Shown here: positions 35,449-44,956 of the stretch, one piece after another
Layout of the letters: every line of letters starts with the position of its first letter
How positions within the stretch are numbered: position 1 is the first letter of the stretch
NCBI RefSeq assembly: GCF_000826145.2
Contig: NZ_LN651337.1
Location: forward strand, 933,774-997,773
Reading direction: 5' to 3'
Source: Sporosarcina koreensis
Lineage (GTDB): Bacteria > Bacillota > Bacilli > Bacillales_A > Planococcaceae
DNA: 64,000 nucleotides
Translations under genes and position numbers: made by a program
The notes under the pieces: model-generated
The model's input: only the letters and a program-made list of their open reading frames with translations
Told to the model about the DNA's origin: nothing
Database searches by the model: none

Positions 35449-35502
35449 AACCTTACTGACTGCAATGAATTGAAGTGATTGTATTTACTAGGTTTCCAAA
35501 AC
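35435..35502. repeat. Direct repeat of 17 nt upstream of fla/che
   Basis: TACTAGGTATTCAAAAC at 35435-35451 and TACTAGGTTTCCAAAAC at 35486-35502 match at 15 of 17 positions and start 51 bp apart, close to five helical turns. The pattern suits tandem binding sites of an activator or repressor. Confidence 0.5.
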
Positions 35503-35504
35503 AG

Positions 35505-35544
35505 AAAAAGAGCGGACAGCTGCATTCGCTGTTCGCTCTTTTTT
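35505..35544 (-). terminator. Terminator after codY
   Basis: Arms AAGAGCGGACAGC and GCTGTTCGCTCTT form a 13-bp stem with one imperfect pair and a 7-nt loop, with T runs on both strands. It lies 12 nt after the codY stop and should separate codY from fla/che. Confidence 0.85.
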
Positions 35545-35556
35545 GTGTTCCTTACA

Positions 35557-36333
35557 TTATGATTTCTGTTTTTCGAGTTCCTCGAGGAATTTGCTGTTCA
35601 GCACTTTGATATATGTCCCTTTCATCCCGAGGGAGCGGGACTCGATCACACCGGCGCTTTCAAGCTTGCGCAATGCGTTGACGATGACTGAACGTGTGAT
35701 ACCGACACGGTCAGCGATCTTGGAAGCGACCAGAAGCCCTTCGTTGCCATCGAGCTCATTGAAGATATGCTCGATCGCTTCATGCTCACTGTATGAAAGT
35801 GAGTTGATAGCCATCTGGACAACCGCTTTGCTGCGGGCTTCCGTTTCGATCTCTTCCGCTTTTTCACGGAGGATTTCCATGCCGACTACTGTAGCGCCAT
35901 ATTCGGCCAAGATGAGATCATCTTCCTTGAACTCTTCACTCAGACGGGCAAGGATCAGCGTCCCGAGACGGTCGCCGCCGCCGATGATCGGCACGATCGT
36001 TGTCAGGCCTTCCTTGAACAGGTCTTTATTTTCGACAGGGAAGACAGTATATTCGCTGTCCACGCCGATGTTCTGTGATGTTTCACGGATATTGAACAAT
36101 TTGTTCGTATACGTTTCAGGGAACTTACGGTCTTCAAACATCTGCTTCATGCGCTCGTTTTCGATCTGGTGATGGATCTCGTGGCCGAGCAGCTTCCCTT
36201 TCCGGCTTACGATGAATGCGTTGCAGTCGATGACTTCGCTCAGCTGTTCGGCCATCTGTTTGAAGTTGACCTGCTTCCCGGCAGTTTCCTGAAGCATCGC
36301 GTTGATTTTTCTTGTTTTGTCTAACAGTGTCAT
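35557..36333 (-). CDS. codY: GTP- and branched-chain-amino-acid-sensing repressor CodY
   Basis: CodY represses stationary-phase, amino acid, motility and competence genes while GTP and isoleucine/leucine/valine are plentiful. The 258-residue protein begins with a GAF ligand domain ([35 protein letters not shown] across 1-35). It ends with a winged helix-turn-helix ([34 protein letters not shown] across 203-236). ATG follows GAGGAGGAACCATAA. It is the last gene of xerC-hslV-hslU-codY, 80 bp after hslU, with a possible extra promoter in that gap. Confidence 0.98.
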   Translation of the reverse strand: MTLLDKTRKINAMLQETAGKQVNFKQMAEQLSEVIDCNAFIVSRKGKLLGHEIHHQIENERMKQMFEDRKFPETYTNKLFNIRETSQNIGVDSEYTVFPVENKDLFKEGLTTIVPIIGGGDRLGTLILARLSEEFKEDDLILAEYGATVVGMEILREKAEEIETEARSKAVVQMAINSLSYSEHEAIEHIFNELDGNEGLLVASKIADRVGITRSVIVNALRKLESAGVIESRSLGMKGTYIKVLNSKFLEELEKQKS

Positions 36334-36367
36334 TTATGGTTCCTCCTCAAGGTTCTTGACTGATATG

Positions 36368-36399
36368 AATATTCTAAAGGTTTTCAATTATTAAATAAA
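36368..36399 (-). promoter_or_regulatory. Possible internal promoter and CodY-like box before codY
   Basis: On the minus strand TTTATT, 17 bp, TAGAAT lies in the 80-bp hslU-codY gap. The -10 overlaps AACCTTTAGAATATT (36368-36382), which matches the CodY consensus at 11 of 15 positions. Both are weak individually in AT-rich DNA. Confidence 0.3.
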
Positions 36400-36413
36400 C
36401 CATTTTGCCTTAT

Positions 36414-37811
36414 TTACAGAATGAAATGTGACAGATCTTTGTCTTTGACAATTCCGGCTAATTTTTCATCGACATAGGCAGGTGTGATCCGGATGCTGGT
36501 CGGTCCGATATCCGAAGCCTCGAAAGATAATTCTTCCAGCAGACGCTCGACGATCGTATGCAGCCGTCTCGCCCCTATATTTTCCGTGTTGTCATTTACT
36601 TCGAATGCGATTTCCGCAATCCGGTCGATCGCCTCGTCCGTGAACTCCAACAGGACGTCCTCTGTCGCCAGAAGTTTCTCATACTGTCTGATGAGTGAGA
36701 AATCGGGTTCTTTCAAAATGCGCACAAAGTCCTCTTTCGACAGCTTATCCAGCTCGACCCGCAGCGGGAATCGGCCCTGCAGTTCCGGGATTATATCGGA
36801 TGGTTTTGCGATATGGAACGCCCCTGCACCGATGAAGAGGATATAATCTGTCCGGACAGCACCATATTTAGTATTGACTGTGGATCCTTCGACGATCGGC
36901 AGGATATCGCGCTGTACGCCTTCACGCGATACGTCTGCATTGCCGGAACCGCTTTTGCTCGCGATTTTATCCATCTCATCGATGAAGATGATGCCGGACT
37001 GCTCTGTCAGCTCCACTGCAAGCCGTGCGATCTCATCATGGTCGATCAGCTTATCCGCTTCCTCCGCCTCGACGACTCGCCTTGCGTCTTTCACTTTCAT
37101 GTTCCGGGAAACGGTCTTCTTCGGCATAAGGGATGATAAGGCATCCTGCATACTGGTTCCCATCTGTTCCATTCCCGATCCCTGGAGAGCGTCAAACATG
37201 GAAGGCTGCTGGGATTCCACATCCACGGTAATCTGCTCTTCCTCGAGCTTACCTTCTTTCAGGAGTGCGGCAATCTCACTGCGTTTCCGCGTTCTTTCGG
37301 ATTCCTCTTCCTGGTTTTCCGTGTCCTGCTCGTTCTTCTGGCCGCCGAAGAGCATTTCAAATGGATTCTGCATGTGGCCTTTCTTTTTCTTCGCCGGAAC
37401 GAGCAGCTCGACGAGACGTTCTTCTGCCTGTTCAGCAGCCTGGTCTTTCACTTTCTCCCTCTGCTGTTCCTTGACGATACGAACCCCTGTCTCGACCAGA
37501 TCGCGGACCATCGATTCGACATCCCGTCCGACGTAGCCGACTTCCGTGAACTTCGTCGCTTCCACTTTCACAAATGGGGCATCGACCAGTTTGGCGATAC
37601 GGCGCGCAATTTCGGTTTTCCCGACGCCGGTCGGTCCGATCATCAATATGTTTTTCGGTATGATTTCACTTTTTTCCTCATCCGTGAGCAAATTTCTGCG
37701 GTATCTGTTGCGTATGGCGACCGCGACCGCTCTTTTCGCTTGTTCCTGGCCGACAATATAACGGTTCAGGAAAGTGATCATCTCTTTTGGTGTCAGTTCC
37801 TTGGACTTCAT
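36414..37811 (-). CDS. hslU: HslU/ClpY, ATPase subunit of the HslUV protease
   Basis: HslU is the AAA+ unfoldase that feeds proteins to HslV. The 465-residue protein has an N domain starting [23 protein letters not shown], Walker [10 protein letters not shown] near residues 59-67, a variable I domain (about 110-240, with many charged residues), Walker B ([11 protein letters not shown]), and sensor 2 ([17 protein letters not shown]). Its ATG overlaps the hslV stop. Called ClpY or CodX in B. subtilis. Confidence 0.98.
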   Translation of the reverse strand: MKSKELTPKEMITFLNRYIVGQEQAKRAVAVAIRNRYRRNLLTDEEKSEIIPKNILMIGPTGVGKTEIARRIAKLVDAPFVKVEATKFTEVGYVGRDVESMVRDLVETGVRIVKEQQREKVKDQAAEQAEERLVELLVPAKKKKGHMQNPFEMLFGGQKNEQDTENQEEESERTRKRSEIAALLKEGKLEEEQITVDVESQQPSMFDALQGSGMEQMGTSMQDALSSLMPKKTVSRNMKVKDARRVVEAEEADKLIDHDEIARLAVELTEQSGIIFIDEMDKIASKSGSGNADVSREGVQRDILPIVEGSTVNTKYGAVRTDYILFIGAGAFHIAKPSDIIPELQGRFPLRVELDKLSKEDFVRILKEPDFSLIRQYEKLLATEDVLLEFTDEAIDRIAEIAFEVNDNTENIGARRLHTIVERLLEELSFEASDIGPTSIRITPAYVDEKLAGIVKDKDLSHFIL

Positions 37812-38353
37812 TCGCCGAGCACCTCCACGATAATATTATCATTCGTGAATACACAGATTTCTGCAGCCGTTTCAAGGGCTGCCCGGGCAATCTGTTCCGC
37901 CGTGAGTGTATCGCCTGCATGCTTTGCCAGCGCGCGGCCGGCTGCCAATGCATAGTTGCCGCCGGATCCGATGGCGAGGATACCGTCATCAGGCTCAATG
38001 ACCTCACCTGTGCCGGAAACAAGCAGCAGGCTTTCTTTGTTCATGACGAGAAGCATCGCTTCCAGTTTCCTGAGGACCTGATCCCCCCGCCATTGTTTCG
38101 CCAATTCCACGGAGGCACGCTGCAGATTTCCGTTGTACTCCGTCAATTTGTCTTCAAACAGATCGAACAGTGTGAAGGCATCAGCTACGGATCCGGCAAA
38201 CCCTGCAAGGACATTGCCGTTGAAGAGCCTTCTCACCTTCCTGGCCGTATGTTTCATGACGACGCTCTCTCCCATCGTCACCTGTCCGTCACCGGACATT
38301 GCACAGACCCCATTATGCCGGATTGCAAAAATTGTCGTTGCATGAAATTCCAT
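37808..38353 (-). CDS. hslV: HslV/ClpQ, peptidase subunit of the HslUV protease
   Basis: HslV is a two-ring N-terminal nucleophile peptidase related to proteasome beta subunits. The 181-residue protein reads [15 protein letters not shown]. The TTI segment (Thr6, Thr7) aligns with the mature threonine N-terminus of E. coli HslV, so a 5-residue propeptide would have to be removed to free Thr6. B. subtilis ClpQ instead uses a serine after Met1, which is absent here (Glu2). [14 protein letters not shown] is well conserved. ATG follows AGGAGGAATCTGA. It sits between xerC and hslU. Confidence 0.96.
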   Translation of the reverse strand: MEFHATTIFAIRHNGVCAMSGDGQVTMGESVVMKHTARKVRRLFNGNVLAGFAGSVADAFTLFDLFEDKLTEYNGNLQRASVELAKQWRGDQVLRKLEAMLLVMNKESLLLVSGTGEVIEPDDGILAIGSGGNYALAAGRALAKHAGDTLTAEQIARAALETAAEICVFTNDNIIVEVLGE

Positions 38354-38364
38354 TCAGATTCCTC

Positions 38365-39273
38365 CTAAGCACGCGGATGCGTATTCATGTAGGTTCTCCG
38401 TAAATGCTCTTTCGTTGTATGCGTGTAGATCTGCGTTGATGACAGATCGCTGTGGCCGAGCAATTCCTGCACTGTCCTCATATCGGCGCCCGCTGACAGC
38501 AAATGGGTGGCGAATGTATGGCGCAGCATATGCGGATACACTTTCGTCTGGATTGCAGCACGCTCCACTATGGATGTAAGGACATGCCGGACTCCCCTGG
38601 CTGTCAGAGCCCCGCCGCGCAAGTTGACGAACAGCTTATCATGGCGGACATTTTTCATGAGACGCGGTCGCACATTTCCTATGTATGATTCCAGCGCCTC
38701 TGCTGCCAGGCTCCCGAACGGAATATACCGTTCCTTCCTGCCTTTCCCCATGACACGGACGATACCCAGATCGAGGTCCACATCGGGCAGGGTGATGGAC
38801 GTCAGCTCACTGACGCGCACCCCCGTCGCATAGAGCAGCTCGAGCAATGCTAGATCGCGTACGTCCCTCGGCTGCCCGCCTTGACATACCGAAAACAATT
38901 TTTCAAGTTCTTCTTCATAAAAAAAAGCCGGCAGCCGTTCTTCCTTTTTAGGATGATGCAGCAAGCGGAATGCCGTGTCGTCTATTCCGCATCGTGAATT
39001 CGCGAACCGGAAGAAAGAGCGGACAGATGAGATTTTTCTGGAGATGGTCGTGCGGGACAGTCCGCGGTCATACAGCCGGGACACATACAGCCGGGCTTCC
39101 TGGTACGTGATCGACTCGATCGTGCCAATTCCTTCACTTGCCAGGAACTCAAGGAATTCGTCCACATCCGTTATATACTCGGATACAGTGTGTACAGAAT
39201 AGTTCTTCTCCAAACGGATATACGTTATATAATCATCATGCAGTTTCAATGTCTGCTGTTCCAATGGATGCAC
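38365..39273 (-). CDS. xerC: Tyrosine recombinase XerC (CodV)
   Basis: XerC acts with XerD at dif to resolve chromosome dimers. The 302-residue protein has an N-terminal SAM-like DNA-binding domain and a C-terminal catalytic domain with Arg153 (ATGVRVSELT), Lys178 (VMGKGRKER), His248 and Arg251 (HMLRHTFATHLL), His274 (LLGHSDLSSTQIY) and Tyr283 as nucleophile. The start is GTG 39271-39273 behind GGGG, which is a weak site, so the exact start is uncertain. It heads the xerC-hslV-hslU-codY operon. Confidence 0.96.
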   Translation of the reverse strand: MHPLEQQTLKLHDDYITYIRLEKNYSVHTVSEYITDVDEFLEFLASEGIGTIESITYQEARLYVSRLYDRGLSRTTISRKISSVRSFFRFANSRCGIDDTAFRLLHHPKKEERLPAFFYEEELEKLFSVCQGGQPRDVRDLALLELLYATGVRVSELTSITLPDVDLDLGIVRVMGKGRKERYIPFGSLAAEALESYIGNVRPRLMKNVRHDKLFVNLRGGALTARGVRHVLTSIVERAAIQTKVYPHMLRHTFATHLLSAGADMRTVQELLGHSDLSSTQIYTHTTKEHLRRTYMNTHPRA

Positions 39274-39371
39274 CCCCGTATGAATGGCTCGGATTGCAGG
39301 GCGGGCTGGCGGTCATCTGTAACTGTTAGAAAATGCCGATTACTCGTTAAATTCAAATTCATCCACGGTTT

Positions 39372-39401
39372 ACTATACATGATGAACCACTGTTCTATCA
39401 A
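39372..39401 (-). promoter_or_regulatory. Candidate SigA promoter of xerC-hslV-hslU-codY
   Basis: On the minus strand TTGATA, 18 bp, TATAGT: five of six matches in each hexamer. It lies about 100 bp before the xerC start, downstream of the trmFO terminator. Confidence 0.65.
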
Positions 39402-39498
39402 CTATCTGAGGCTCTGTCGTCAGACCTCTTAATAATATTTTGACGGACTGTCAACAAAACTTCACATTCTCTTCACGAATTGCCTGCCGCATCAACCA

Positions 39499-39533
39499 TA
39501 AAGAAGCCAGCAGAGCATGACTGCTCTGCCGGC
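39499..39533 (-). terminator. Terminator after trmFO
   Basis: Arms GCCGGCAGAGCA and TGCTCTGCTGGC (12 bp with one G-U, loop GTCA) are followed on the minus strand by TTCTTTA. The T run is imperfect but the stem is strong. Confidence 0.75.
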
Positions 39534-39576
39534 CGGCTCATTATCCAACACAAGACTCTTCTGGACAATATCGTCC

Positions 39577-40902
39577 TCAGTTTACCGTCTGGTGGGTTTC
39601 TTTGAACGTCTCCAATGCTGCCAGTGCACGTTCAGCATGTTTCTCCGCACGCTCAACCTTGGAACGGATCCGTTCGCCGAGATCCGGGAACAGACCGAAG
39701 TTGACATTCATCGGCTGGAAGTTCTTCGAGTCCGCTTCCGTAATATAGCGTGCCATACTGCCGAGCGCAGTTTCCTTCGGCAGGACGCAGAGCTCCTCAC
39801 CGAGTGCCAGGCGGGCAGCGTTCATGCCTGCCACAAGGCCTGCTCCTGCAGATTCAACATACCCTTCGACGCCTGTCATCTGTCCGGCAAAGAACAGATT
39901 CGGGTTGGCGCGCAGCTGGTATGTCGGTTCGAGAACACGCGGGGAATTGATGAATGTGTTCCGGTGCATGACACCGTACCGGACGATCTCCACATTCTCA
40001 AGCCCGGGAATGAGACGGAGCACCTCTTTCTGTGCACCCCATTTCATGTGTGTCTGGAATCCGACAATATTATAGAGCGTGCCGGCTGCATCATCCTGAC
40101 GCAGCTGCACAACCGCTTTCGGGCGCTTCCCTGTTTTCGGATCTTCGAGACCTACAGGTTTCATAGGTCCGAACAGCAGCGTCTTCTCTCCCCGGGAAGC
40201 GAGCACTTCCACGGGCATACAGCTTTCAAAATACACTTCTTTCTCGAATTCCTTCAGTTCAGCGACTTCCGCATTGACGAGTGCGTCATAGAAGCGGCCG
40301 AACTCCTCCTCATCCATCGGACAATTGAGATAAGCGGCTTCCCCTTTGTCATAGCGGGATTTCAAATAGACCTTGTCCATATCGATGGAATCCTTCTCGA
40401 CGATCGGCGCTGCCGCATCGTAGAAGTACAGATACTCCTCCCCGGTCAGCTGGCGGACCTTCTCCGCGAGTGCCGGTGATGTCAGAGGTCCTGTCGCGAT
40501 GACGGTGATTCCTTCAGGGATCTCTGTCACTTCTTCGTTGACGACTTCGATCAGCGGATGGTTTCTCACTTTGTCGGTGACATGCTGGGAGAATTCATGC
40601 CGGTCCACAGCAAGAGCGCCGCCTGCCGGAACGGAACATGCGTCCGCAGCCGAGATGATGACGGAGTCCAGGCGGCGCATCTCTTCTTTGATGACGCCGA
40701 CTGCATTCGTCAGCGAGTTGGCACGCAGGGAATTGCTGCACACAAGCTCTGCGAACTTGTCTGTATGATGGGCGGGTGTCTGCTGGACAGGGCGCATTTC
40801 GTACAGGCGGACAGAGACGCCTCTGTTCGCGATCTGCCAGGCTGCTTCACTTCCTGCAAGACCGGCTCCGATTACATTAACTGATGGTGTCACGGTTACC
40901 AC
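39577..40902 (-). CDS. trmFO: TrmFO, folate/FAD-dependent tRNA methyltransferase
   Basis: TrmFO (Gid) makes 5-methyluridine at tRNA position 54 using methylenetetrahydrofolate and FADH2. The 441-residue protein starts with the dinucleotide-binding motif [13 protein letters not shown]. It contains [29 protein letters not shown] (conserved cysteine) across residues 37-65, and a C-terminal [26 protein letters not shown] segment. The start is a GTG (40900-40902); another GTG three codons later is possible. It lies 15 nt after topA. Confidence 0.97.
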   Translation of the reverse strand: MVTVTPSVNVIGAGLAGSEAAWQIANRGVSVRLYEMRPVQQTPAHHTDKFAELVCSNSLRANSLTNAVGVIKEEMRRLDSVIISAADACSVPAGGALAVDRHEFSQHVTDKVRNHPLIEVVNEEVTEIPEGITVIATGPLTSPALAEKVRQLTGEEYLYFYDAAAPIVEKDSIDMDKVYLKSRYDKGEAAYLNCPMDEEEFGRFYDALVNAEVAELKEFEKEVYFESCMPVEVLASRGEKTLLFGPMKPVGLEDPKTGKRPKAVVQLRQDDAAGTLYNIVGFQTHMKWGAQKEVLRLIPGLENVEIVRYGVMHRNTFINSPRVLEPTYQLRANPNLFFAGQMTGVEGYVESAGAGLVAGMNAARLALGEELCVLPKETALGSMARYITEADSKNFQPMNVNFGLFPDLGERIRSKVERAEKHAERALAALETFKETHQTVN

Positions 40903-40917
40903 TTCTTTCCTGCTTAA

Positions 40918-42996
40918 TTATTGTTGCGGGTTCTCTTTATAATCGCATTCCGTACACTGGATTTGAAGACCTTTTTTCAATCGTTTTTCAACTAACGTGC
41001 TTTCACACCTCGGACAAGGCCTGGAGATCGGCTTATCCCATGAGATATATTCACAGTCCGGGTACCGGTCGCAGCCATAGAAAATCCGGTTTTTCTTGCT
41101 CTTCCGCTCGACGACCTCCCCTTTTTTACATAGGGGACATGTGACGCCGATCGGCTTGACGATGGCTTTCGTATTGCGGCAGTCCGGGAAATTCGAACAA
41201 GCCATGAATTTACCGTACCGTCCCATTTTGAAGACCATTGGGGCTCCGCACTTTTCACAATCTTCGCCGGCAGGCTCGTCTTTGATTTCGATTTTTTCCA
41301 TTTCCTCATCAGCGATCTTGAGGTGCTTCTCGAAATCTTTGTAGAAGTCATCGATCACTTTCACCCAGGCGATGTCGCCTTCTTCGATCTGGTCGAGGCT
41401 CTGTTCCATTTTTGCCGTGAATTCGGCATTGGTGATATCCGAAAAGTATTGGTTCACCGCCGCGTTCACGATCTCCCCGAGTTCGGTCGGTACGAACCGC
41501 TTGGCGTCAAGCGTCACATATCCGCGTCTCTGGATCGTATCCAGTGTCGGCGCGTAGGTGGACGGACGGCCGATGCCGAGCTCTTCCAGTGTCTTGACGA
41601 GACGGGCTTCCGAATAACGGGGCGGCGGCTGCGTGAAGTGCTGTTTCGGATCGATCTTCGTACATTCGACAGTTTCCCCTTCCTCCAGTGGCGGAAGGAC
41701 GTTATCCTTCTCCTCTTCCTTATCGTCCTGGCTCTCGACGTAGACTTTCATGAAGCCTTGGAATTTCACCTGGGAGCCTGTCGCCCTGAACTGGATGCCG
41801 CTGTTTACAAGATCCGCAGTCACTGTATCGAGGACTGCCGGCGCCATCTGGCTCGCGACAAAACGGGACCAGATGAGCTTGTACAGTTTCAGCTGGTCTT
41901 TCGACAAGAATTCTTTCATCGCATCTGGTGTCCTCATGACGGAGGTGGGCCGCACCGCTTCATGGGCATCCTGCGTCTTCGCTGCAGCAGGCTTGCCCGT
42001 TGTTTTCGTACTGCGGAGATACTCCTTCCCGTACATGGTCCCGATATGCTCTATCGCTTCACCTTGCGCAGTTTCCGAAATCCGGGTCGAGTCGGTACGC
42101 ATGTAGGTGATCAGGCCGACGATCCCTTCTTTGCCGACAGTGATCCCTTCGTAGAGCTGCTGGGCGATCATCATTGTCTTCTTGGCCCGGAAATTGAGCT
42201 TACGGGCAGCTTCCTGCTGCAGGGAAGACGTCGTGAAAGGTGCTGCGGGATTCCGTTTCCTCTCTTTTTTCACGACTTTTGTAACAGTGAACCCGTCGCC
42301 GTCGAGCTGGCCGAGAATTTCGTCCACCTGCTGTTTGTCGCCGAGCTTCACTTTCTTGCCTGATTTGCCGTAGAACGAGGCATTGAACGCACCTTCCGTT
42401 TTGCTGAAGTCTCCGCCGATCGTCCAGTATTCTTCCGGTTCGAAGACCTTGATCTCCTCTTCCCGGTCGATGATCAGTTTGAGGGCCACGGATTGGACAC
42501 GGCCTGCAGAGAGTCCCTTTTTCACTTTCTTCCACAGTATCGGGCTTATATTATAGCCGACCAGACGATCGAGGATGCGCCGTGCCTGCTGGGCATCCAC
42601 AAGGTCTGAATTGATCGGGCGCGGATGCTTGAACGAATCTTTGATGGCGTCTTTCGTAATTTCGTTGAAGACGACACGGCAGTCCGTTTCTTCATCCACA
42701 CCGAGCTGGTGCGCGAGGTGCCAGGCGATCGCTTCCCCCTCTCTGTCGGGGTCAGCTGCGAGAAAGATCTTTTTCGCTTTTTTCGCTTCTTTTTTCAAGT
42801 CCTGCAAGATCGGGCCTTTCCCACGGATCGTTATATACTTCGGCTCATAATTATTTTCAACGTCGACTCCCATCTGACTGCGCGGCAGATCGCGCAGGTG
42901 ACCGAGGGAAGCGCGCACCTTGTATTTCTTTCCTAAGTACCGCTCGATTGTTTTCGCTTTCGCGGGTGATTCCACTATTACCAAGTAATCCGCCAT
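40918..42996 (-). CDS. topA: DNA topoisomerase I
   Basis: TopA relaxes negative supercoils by a type IA mechanism. The 692-residue protein starts with the TOPRIM domain ([19 protein letters not shown], and [13 protein letters not shown]) and has the active-site Tyr298 in [12 protein letters not shown]. Three C-terminal zinc ribbons follow: CEKCG..CSNFPDC, CPLCKK..CDRYPDC and CPRCES..CTEC. ATG follows GTAAGGGGGACGAAACATA. The order dprA-topA-trmFO is the usual Bacillus one. Confidence 0.98.
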   Translation of the reverse strand: MADYLVIVESPAKAKTIERYLGKKYKVRASLGHLRDLPRSQMGVDVENNYEPKYITIRGKGPILQDLKKEAKKAKKIFLAADPDREGEAIAWHLAHQLGVDEETDCRVVFNEITKDAIKDSFKHPRPINSDLVDAQQARRILDRLVGYNISPILWKKVKKGLSAGRVQSVALKLIIDREEEIKVFEPEEYWTIGGDFSKTEGAFNASFYGKSGKKVKLGDKQQVDEILGQLDGDGFTVTKVVKKERKRNPAAPFTTSSLQQEAARKLNFRAKKTMMIAQQLYEGITVGKEGIVGLITYMRTDSTRISETAQGEAIEHIGTMYGKEYLRSTKTTGKPAAAKTQDAHEAVRPTSVMRTPDAMKEFLSKDQLKLYKLIWSRFVASQMAPAVLDTVTADLVNSGIQFRATGSQVKFQGFMKVYVESQDDKEEEKDNVLPPLEEGETVECTKIDPKQHFTQPPPRYSEARLVKTLEELGIGRPSTYAPTLDTIQRRGYVTLDAKRFVPTELGEIVNAAVNQYFSDITNAEFTAKMEQSLDQIEEGDIAWVKVIDDFYKDFEKHLKIADEEMEKIEIKDEPAGEDCEKCGAPMVFKMGRYGKFMACSNFPDCRNTKAIVKPIGVTCPLCKKGEVVERKSKKNRIFYGCDRYPDCEYISWDKPISRPCPRCESTLVEKRLKKGLQIQCTECDYKENPQQ

Positions 42997-43115
42997 TATG
43001 TTTCGTCCCCCTTACAGAGGTTCTTTGTATTTATTCATCCAAAAGAATATCTGTTGCAAAATGTATAACAGTTTTTCTGGAAAAGCAACTGTTTCAGTGA
43101 AATGGTTTTTTTCCG

Positions 43116-43967
43116 TCACGATTCGACAACCGTCGCAATGAGCTGAAAACCGTTCCAGATTCCGGTCGCGCCTTCGTTCAGCAGCCTGTTCGGGCCGAGT
43201 GAAAGCGGCGAATCGATCGGGCCGGGGACCGCGAAGACTTCCTTGCCATGTTCAAGTGCATGCTCGATCGTGCTCATCGTGCCGCTCTTCTCGGCCGCTT
43301 CCGTGATGATGAGCGATCTCGACAATCCGCTGATGATCCGGTTGCGCATCGGGAAGGTCCATTTAGCCGGCTTATGATAGGGCGGATATTCCGTGATCAG
43401 AAGATGATGGGCTGCAATCTGCTCGGCAAGCTGCCGGTTCTCTTTCGGGTATAAATGAAAGAACCCGTTTCCAAGGACGGCGATCGTCTCGCCGCCATAC
43501 CGGATGGCCGCTTCATGGGCGAATGTGTCCGCGCCTTTTGCGAGTCCGGAAACGATGACAAAGCCGTTTGCGACAAGCGGCGGGACGATCTGTTCCATTG
43601 CTTTCACGGAATAGGAAGTTGCTTGCCGGGCGCCGATGATGGCGGTGAGATTTTCTTTTTTCAATAACTTCCGGTTGCCTTTTGTATAGAGAACGGCAGG
43701 CGGGTCGATCAGTTGCTTCAGTTGTGGAGGATAGTCAGGATGAGTATAGGGAATGGGGAAGATTCCTTTTTGCAGAAGCAGTTCCAAGAGGGGGAGCCTG
43801 GAAAGTCCGGTCAGTTTCTCAATGAGGTCCGCGGGCTGTTTCAATGATGAATGTGTAAAGTTTTCGTCACCTGTCTGATAACTCAAATACCGATGAAGTT
43901 TCGGATACGGAGCCGGCCAGGCGTAATGCAGTTTCAGCAGGTCGATTTCCTGTTCGGACAGATTCAT
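43116..43967 (-). CDS. dprA: DprA/Smf, DNA processing protein
   Basis: DprA loads RecA on incoming single-stranded DNA during natural transformation. The 283-residue protein has a short N-terminal helical region and the extended Rossmann core with IGARQATSYSV, SGLAKGADTFAHEAAI, AVLGNGFFHLYPKENR, FPMRNRIISGLS and EAAEKSGTM. The usual C-terminal winged-helix (DML1-like) extension is absent, as in many Bacillales. ATG follows GGAGGAACAGC. A TATAAT just before that site is too close to act as a normal promoter. Confidence 0.95.
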   Translation of the reverse strand: MNLSEQEIDLLKLHYAWPAPYPKLHRYLSYQTGDENFTHSSLKQPADLIEKLTGLSRLPLLELLLQKGIFPIPYTHPDYPPQLKQLIDPPAVLYTKGNRKLLKKENLTAIIGARQATSYSVKAMEQIVPPLVANGFVIVSGLAKGADTFAHEAAIRYGGETIAVLGNGFFHLYPKENRQLAEQIAAHHLLITEYPPYHKPAKWTFPMRNRIISGLSRSLIITEAAEKSGTMSTIEHALEHGKEVFAVPGPIDSPLSLGPNRLLNEGATGIWNGFQLIATVVES

Positions 43968-43992
43968 GCTGTTCCTCCTTTTTCAATTATAG

Positions 43993-44023
43993 AAAAAGGC
44001 AGCGCATCTTGGCGATACGCTGC
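43993..44023 (-). terminator. Terminator after sucD
   Basis: Arms GCAGCGTATC and GATGCGCTGC (10 bp, one G-U, loop GCCAA) are followed on the minus strand by CTTTTTC. It separates sucCD from dprA. Confidence 0.82.
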
Positions 44024-44035
44024 TCTCTTCTATGA

Positions 44036-44938
44036 TCAGTGGGTCTTGCACTTCTCGTACAGACCTTTTTCCTTGATGACTTTGATCAGTGTTTCACCGA
44101 TGACGGAAGGCGTCTCTGCGACTTCCACGCCTGCGCTGTTGAGCGCTTTGATCTTTTCATCAGCAGTACCCTTACCGCCGGAAATGATGGCGCCTGCGTG
44201 GCCCATACGCTTTCCTGGAGGTGCTGTCTGTCCGCCGATGAACCCGACGACAGGTTTCTTCATGTTGGCTTTGATCCACTCGGCTGCTTCTTCCTCTGCC
44301 GTACCGCCGATCTCACCGATCATGACGACTGCGTATGTGTCTTCATCTTCGTTGAATTCTTTCAGGACGTCGATGAAGTTCGTGCCGTTGACCGGGTCTC
44401 CGCCGATACCGACAGCGGTCGTCTGGCCGATGCCTGCTTCGGAAAGCTGGTGGACCGCCTCATACGTCAGTGTGCCGGAGCGTGAAATGACGCCGACATG
44501 ACCTTTTGTATGGATGTAGCCCGGCATGATGCCGATCTTGCACTCTTCCGGTGTGATGACACCCGGGCAGTTAGGACCGACCAGGCGTGTTTTCTTGCCT
44601 TCCATATAACGGACGACTTTCACCATGTCAAGGACCGGGATGTGTTCCGTGATGCAGATGGCCATGTCCAGTTCTGCATCCACAGCTTCCATGATCGCAT
44701 CCGCTGCGAACGGAGCCGGCACATAGATGACAGATACGTTGGCGCCTGTTTCCTTGACAGCGTCTTCCATCGTATTGAATACAGGAACGCCGTCCACTTC
44801 CGTGCCGCCTTTTCCTGGTGTGACACCTGCGACGATTTTCGTGCCGTATTCAAGCATTTGCTGGGTATGGAATTTCGCAGTCCCGCCGGTGATACCCTGC
44901 ACGACCACTTTTGTATTCTTGTCGATATAAATACTCAT
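44036..44938 (-). CDS. sucD: Succinyl-CoA synthetase alpha subunit
   Basis: SucD with SucC converts succinyl-CoA to succinate with substrate-level nucleotide triphosphate formation in the TCA cycle. The 300-residue protein has an N-terminal CoA-binding Rossmann domain ([20 protein letters not shown]) and the phosphohistidine loop ([21 protein letters not shown], His in GHAGAI). ATG follows AAGGCAGGGACAAACG. It lies 18 nt after sucC and ends at a terminator. Confidence 0.98.
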   Translation of the reverse strand: MSIYIDKNTKVVVQGITGGTAKFHTQQMLEYGTKIVAGVTPGKGGTEVDGVPVFNTMEDAVKETGANVSVIYVPAPFAADAIMEAVDAELDMAICITEHIPVLDMVKVVRYMEGKKTRLVGPNCPGVITPEECKIGIMPGYIHTKGHVGVISRSGTLTYEAVHQLSEAGIGQTTAVGIGGDPVNGTNFIDVLKEFNEDEDTYAVVMIGEIGGTAEEEAAEWIKANMKKPVVGFIGGQTAPPGKRMGHAGAIISGGKGTADEKIKALNSAGVEVAETPSVIGETLIKVIKEKGLYEKCKTH

Positions 44939-44956
44939 CGTTTGTCCCTGCCTTTC

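Larger units (their letters stand above)
35219..35556. promoter_or_regulatory. fla/che control region, 338 bp between flgB and codY
   Basis: This non-coding stretch is clearly AT-richer than its surroundings. On the minus strand, in order towards flgB, it holds the codY terminator, two copies of a 17-nt direct repeat, candidate promoter P1, a partial CodY box, one arm of an 11-bp inverted repeat, candidate promoter P2 overlapping the other arm, and the flgB ribosome binding site. The transcript from P2 would have a leader of about 70 nt. I found no open reading frame of note in it. Confidence 0.75.
39274..39576. other. 303-bp non-coding gap between xerC and trmFO
   Basis: Starting from trmFO, this gap holds the trmFO terminator, an AT-rich stretch with the xerC promoter, and about 100 bp of leader sequence before xerC. 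A second -35-like TTGACA near 39446-39451 lacks a good -10. I see no gene or repeat in it. Confidence 0.6.

Noticed and set aside
39446..39451. TTGACA as a second promoter for xerC
   Set aside because: The best hexamer at 17 bp is TAAGAG, matching only three positions. The promoter at 39372-39401 is much better.
41323..42363. 346-codon plus-strand open frame inside topA
   Set aside because: It is antisense to topA, with no ribosome binding site and no familiar motif.
43984..43989. Perfect TATAAT just before the dprA ribosome binding site
   Set aside because: It would place the transcript start inside the ribosome binding site, and no -35 element lies at 16-18 bp. It is the tail of the sucD terminator.
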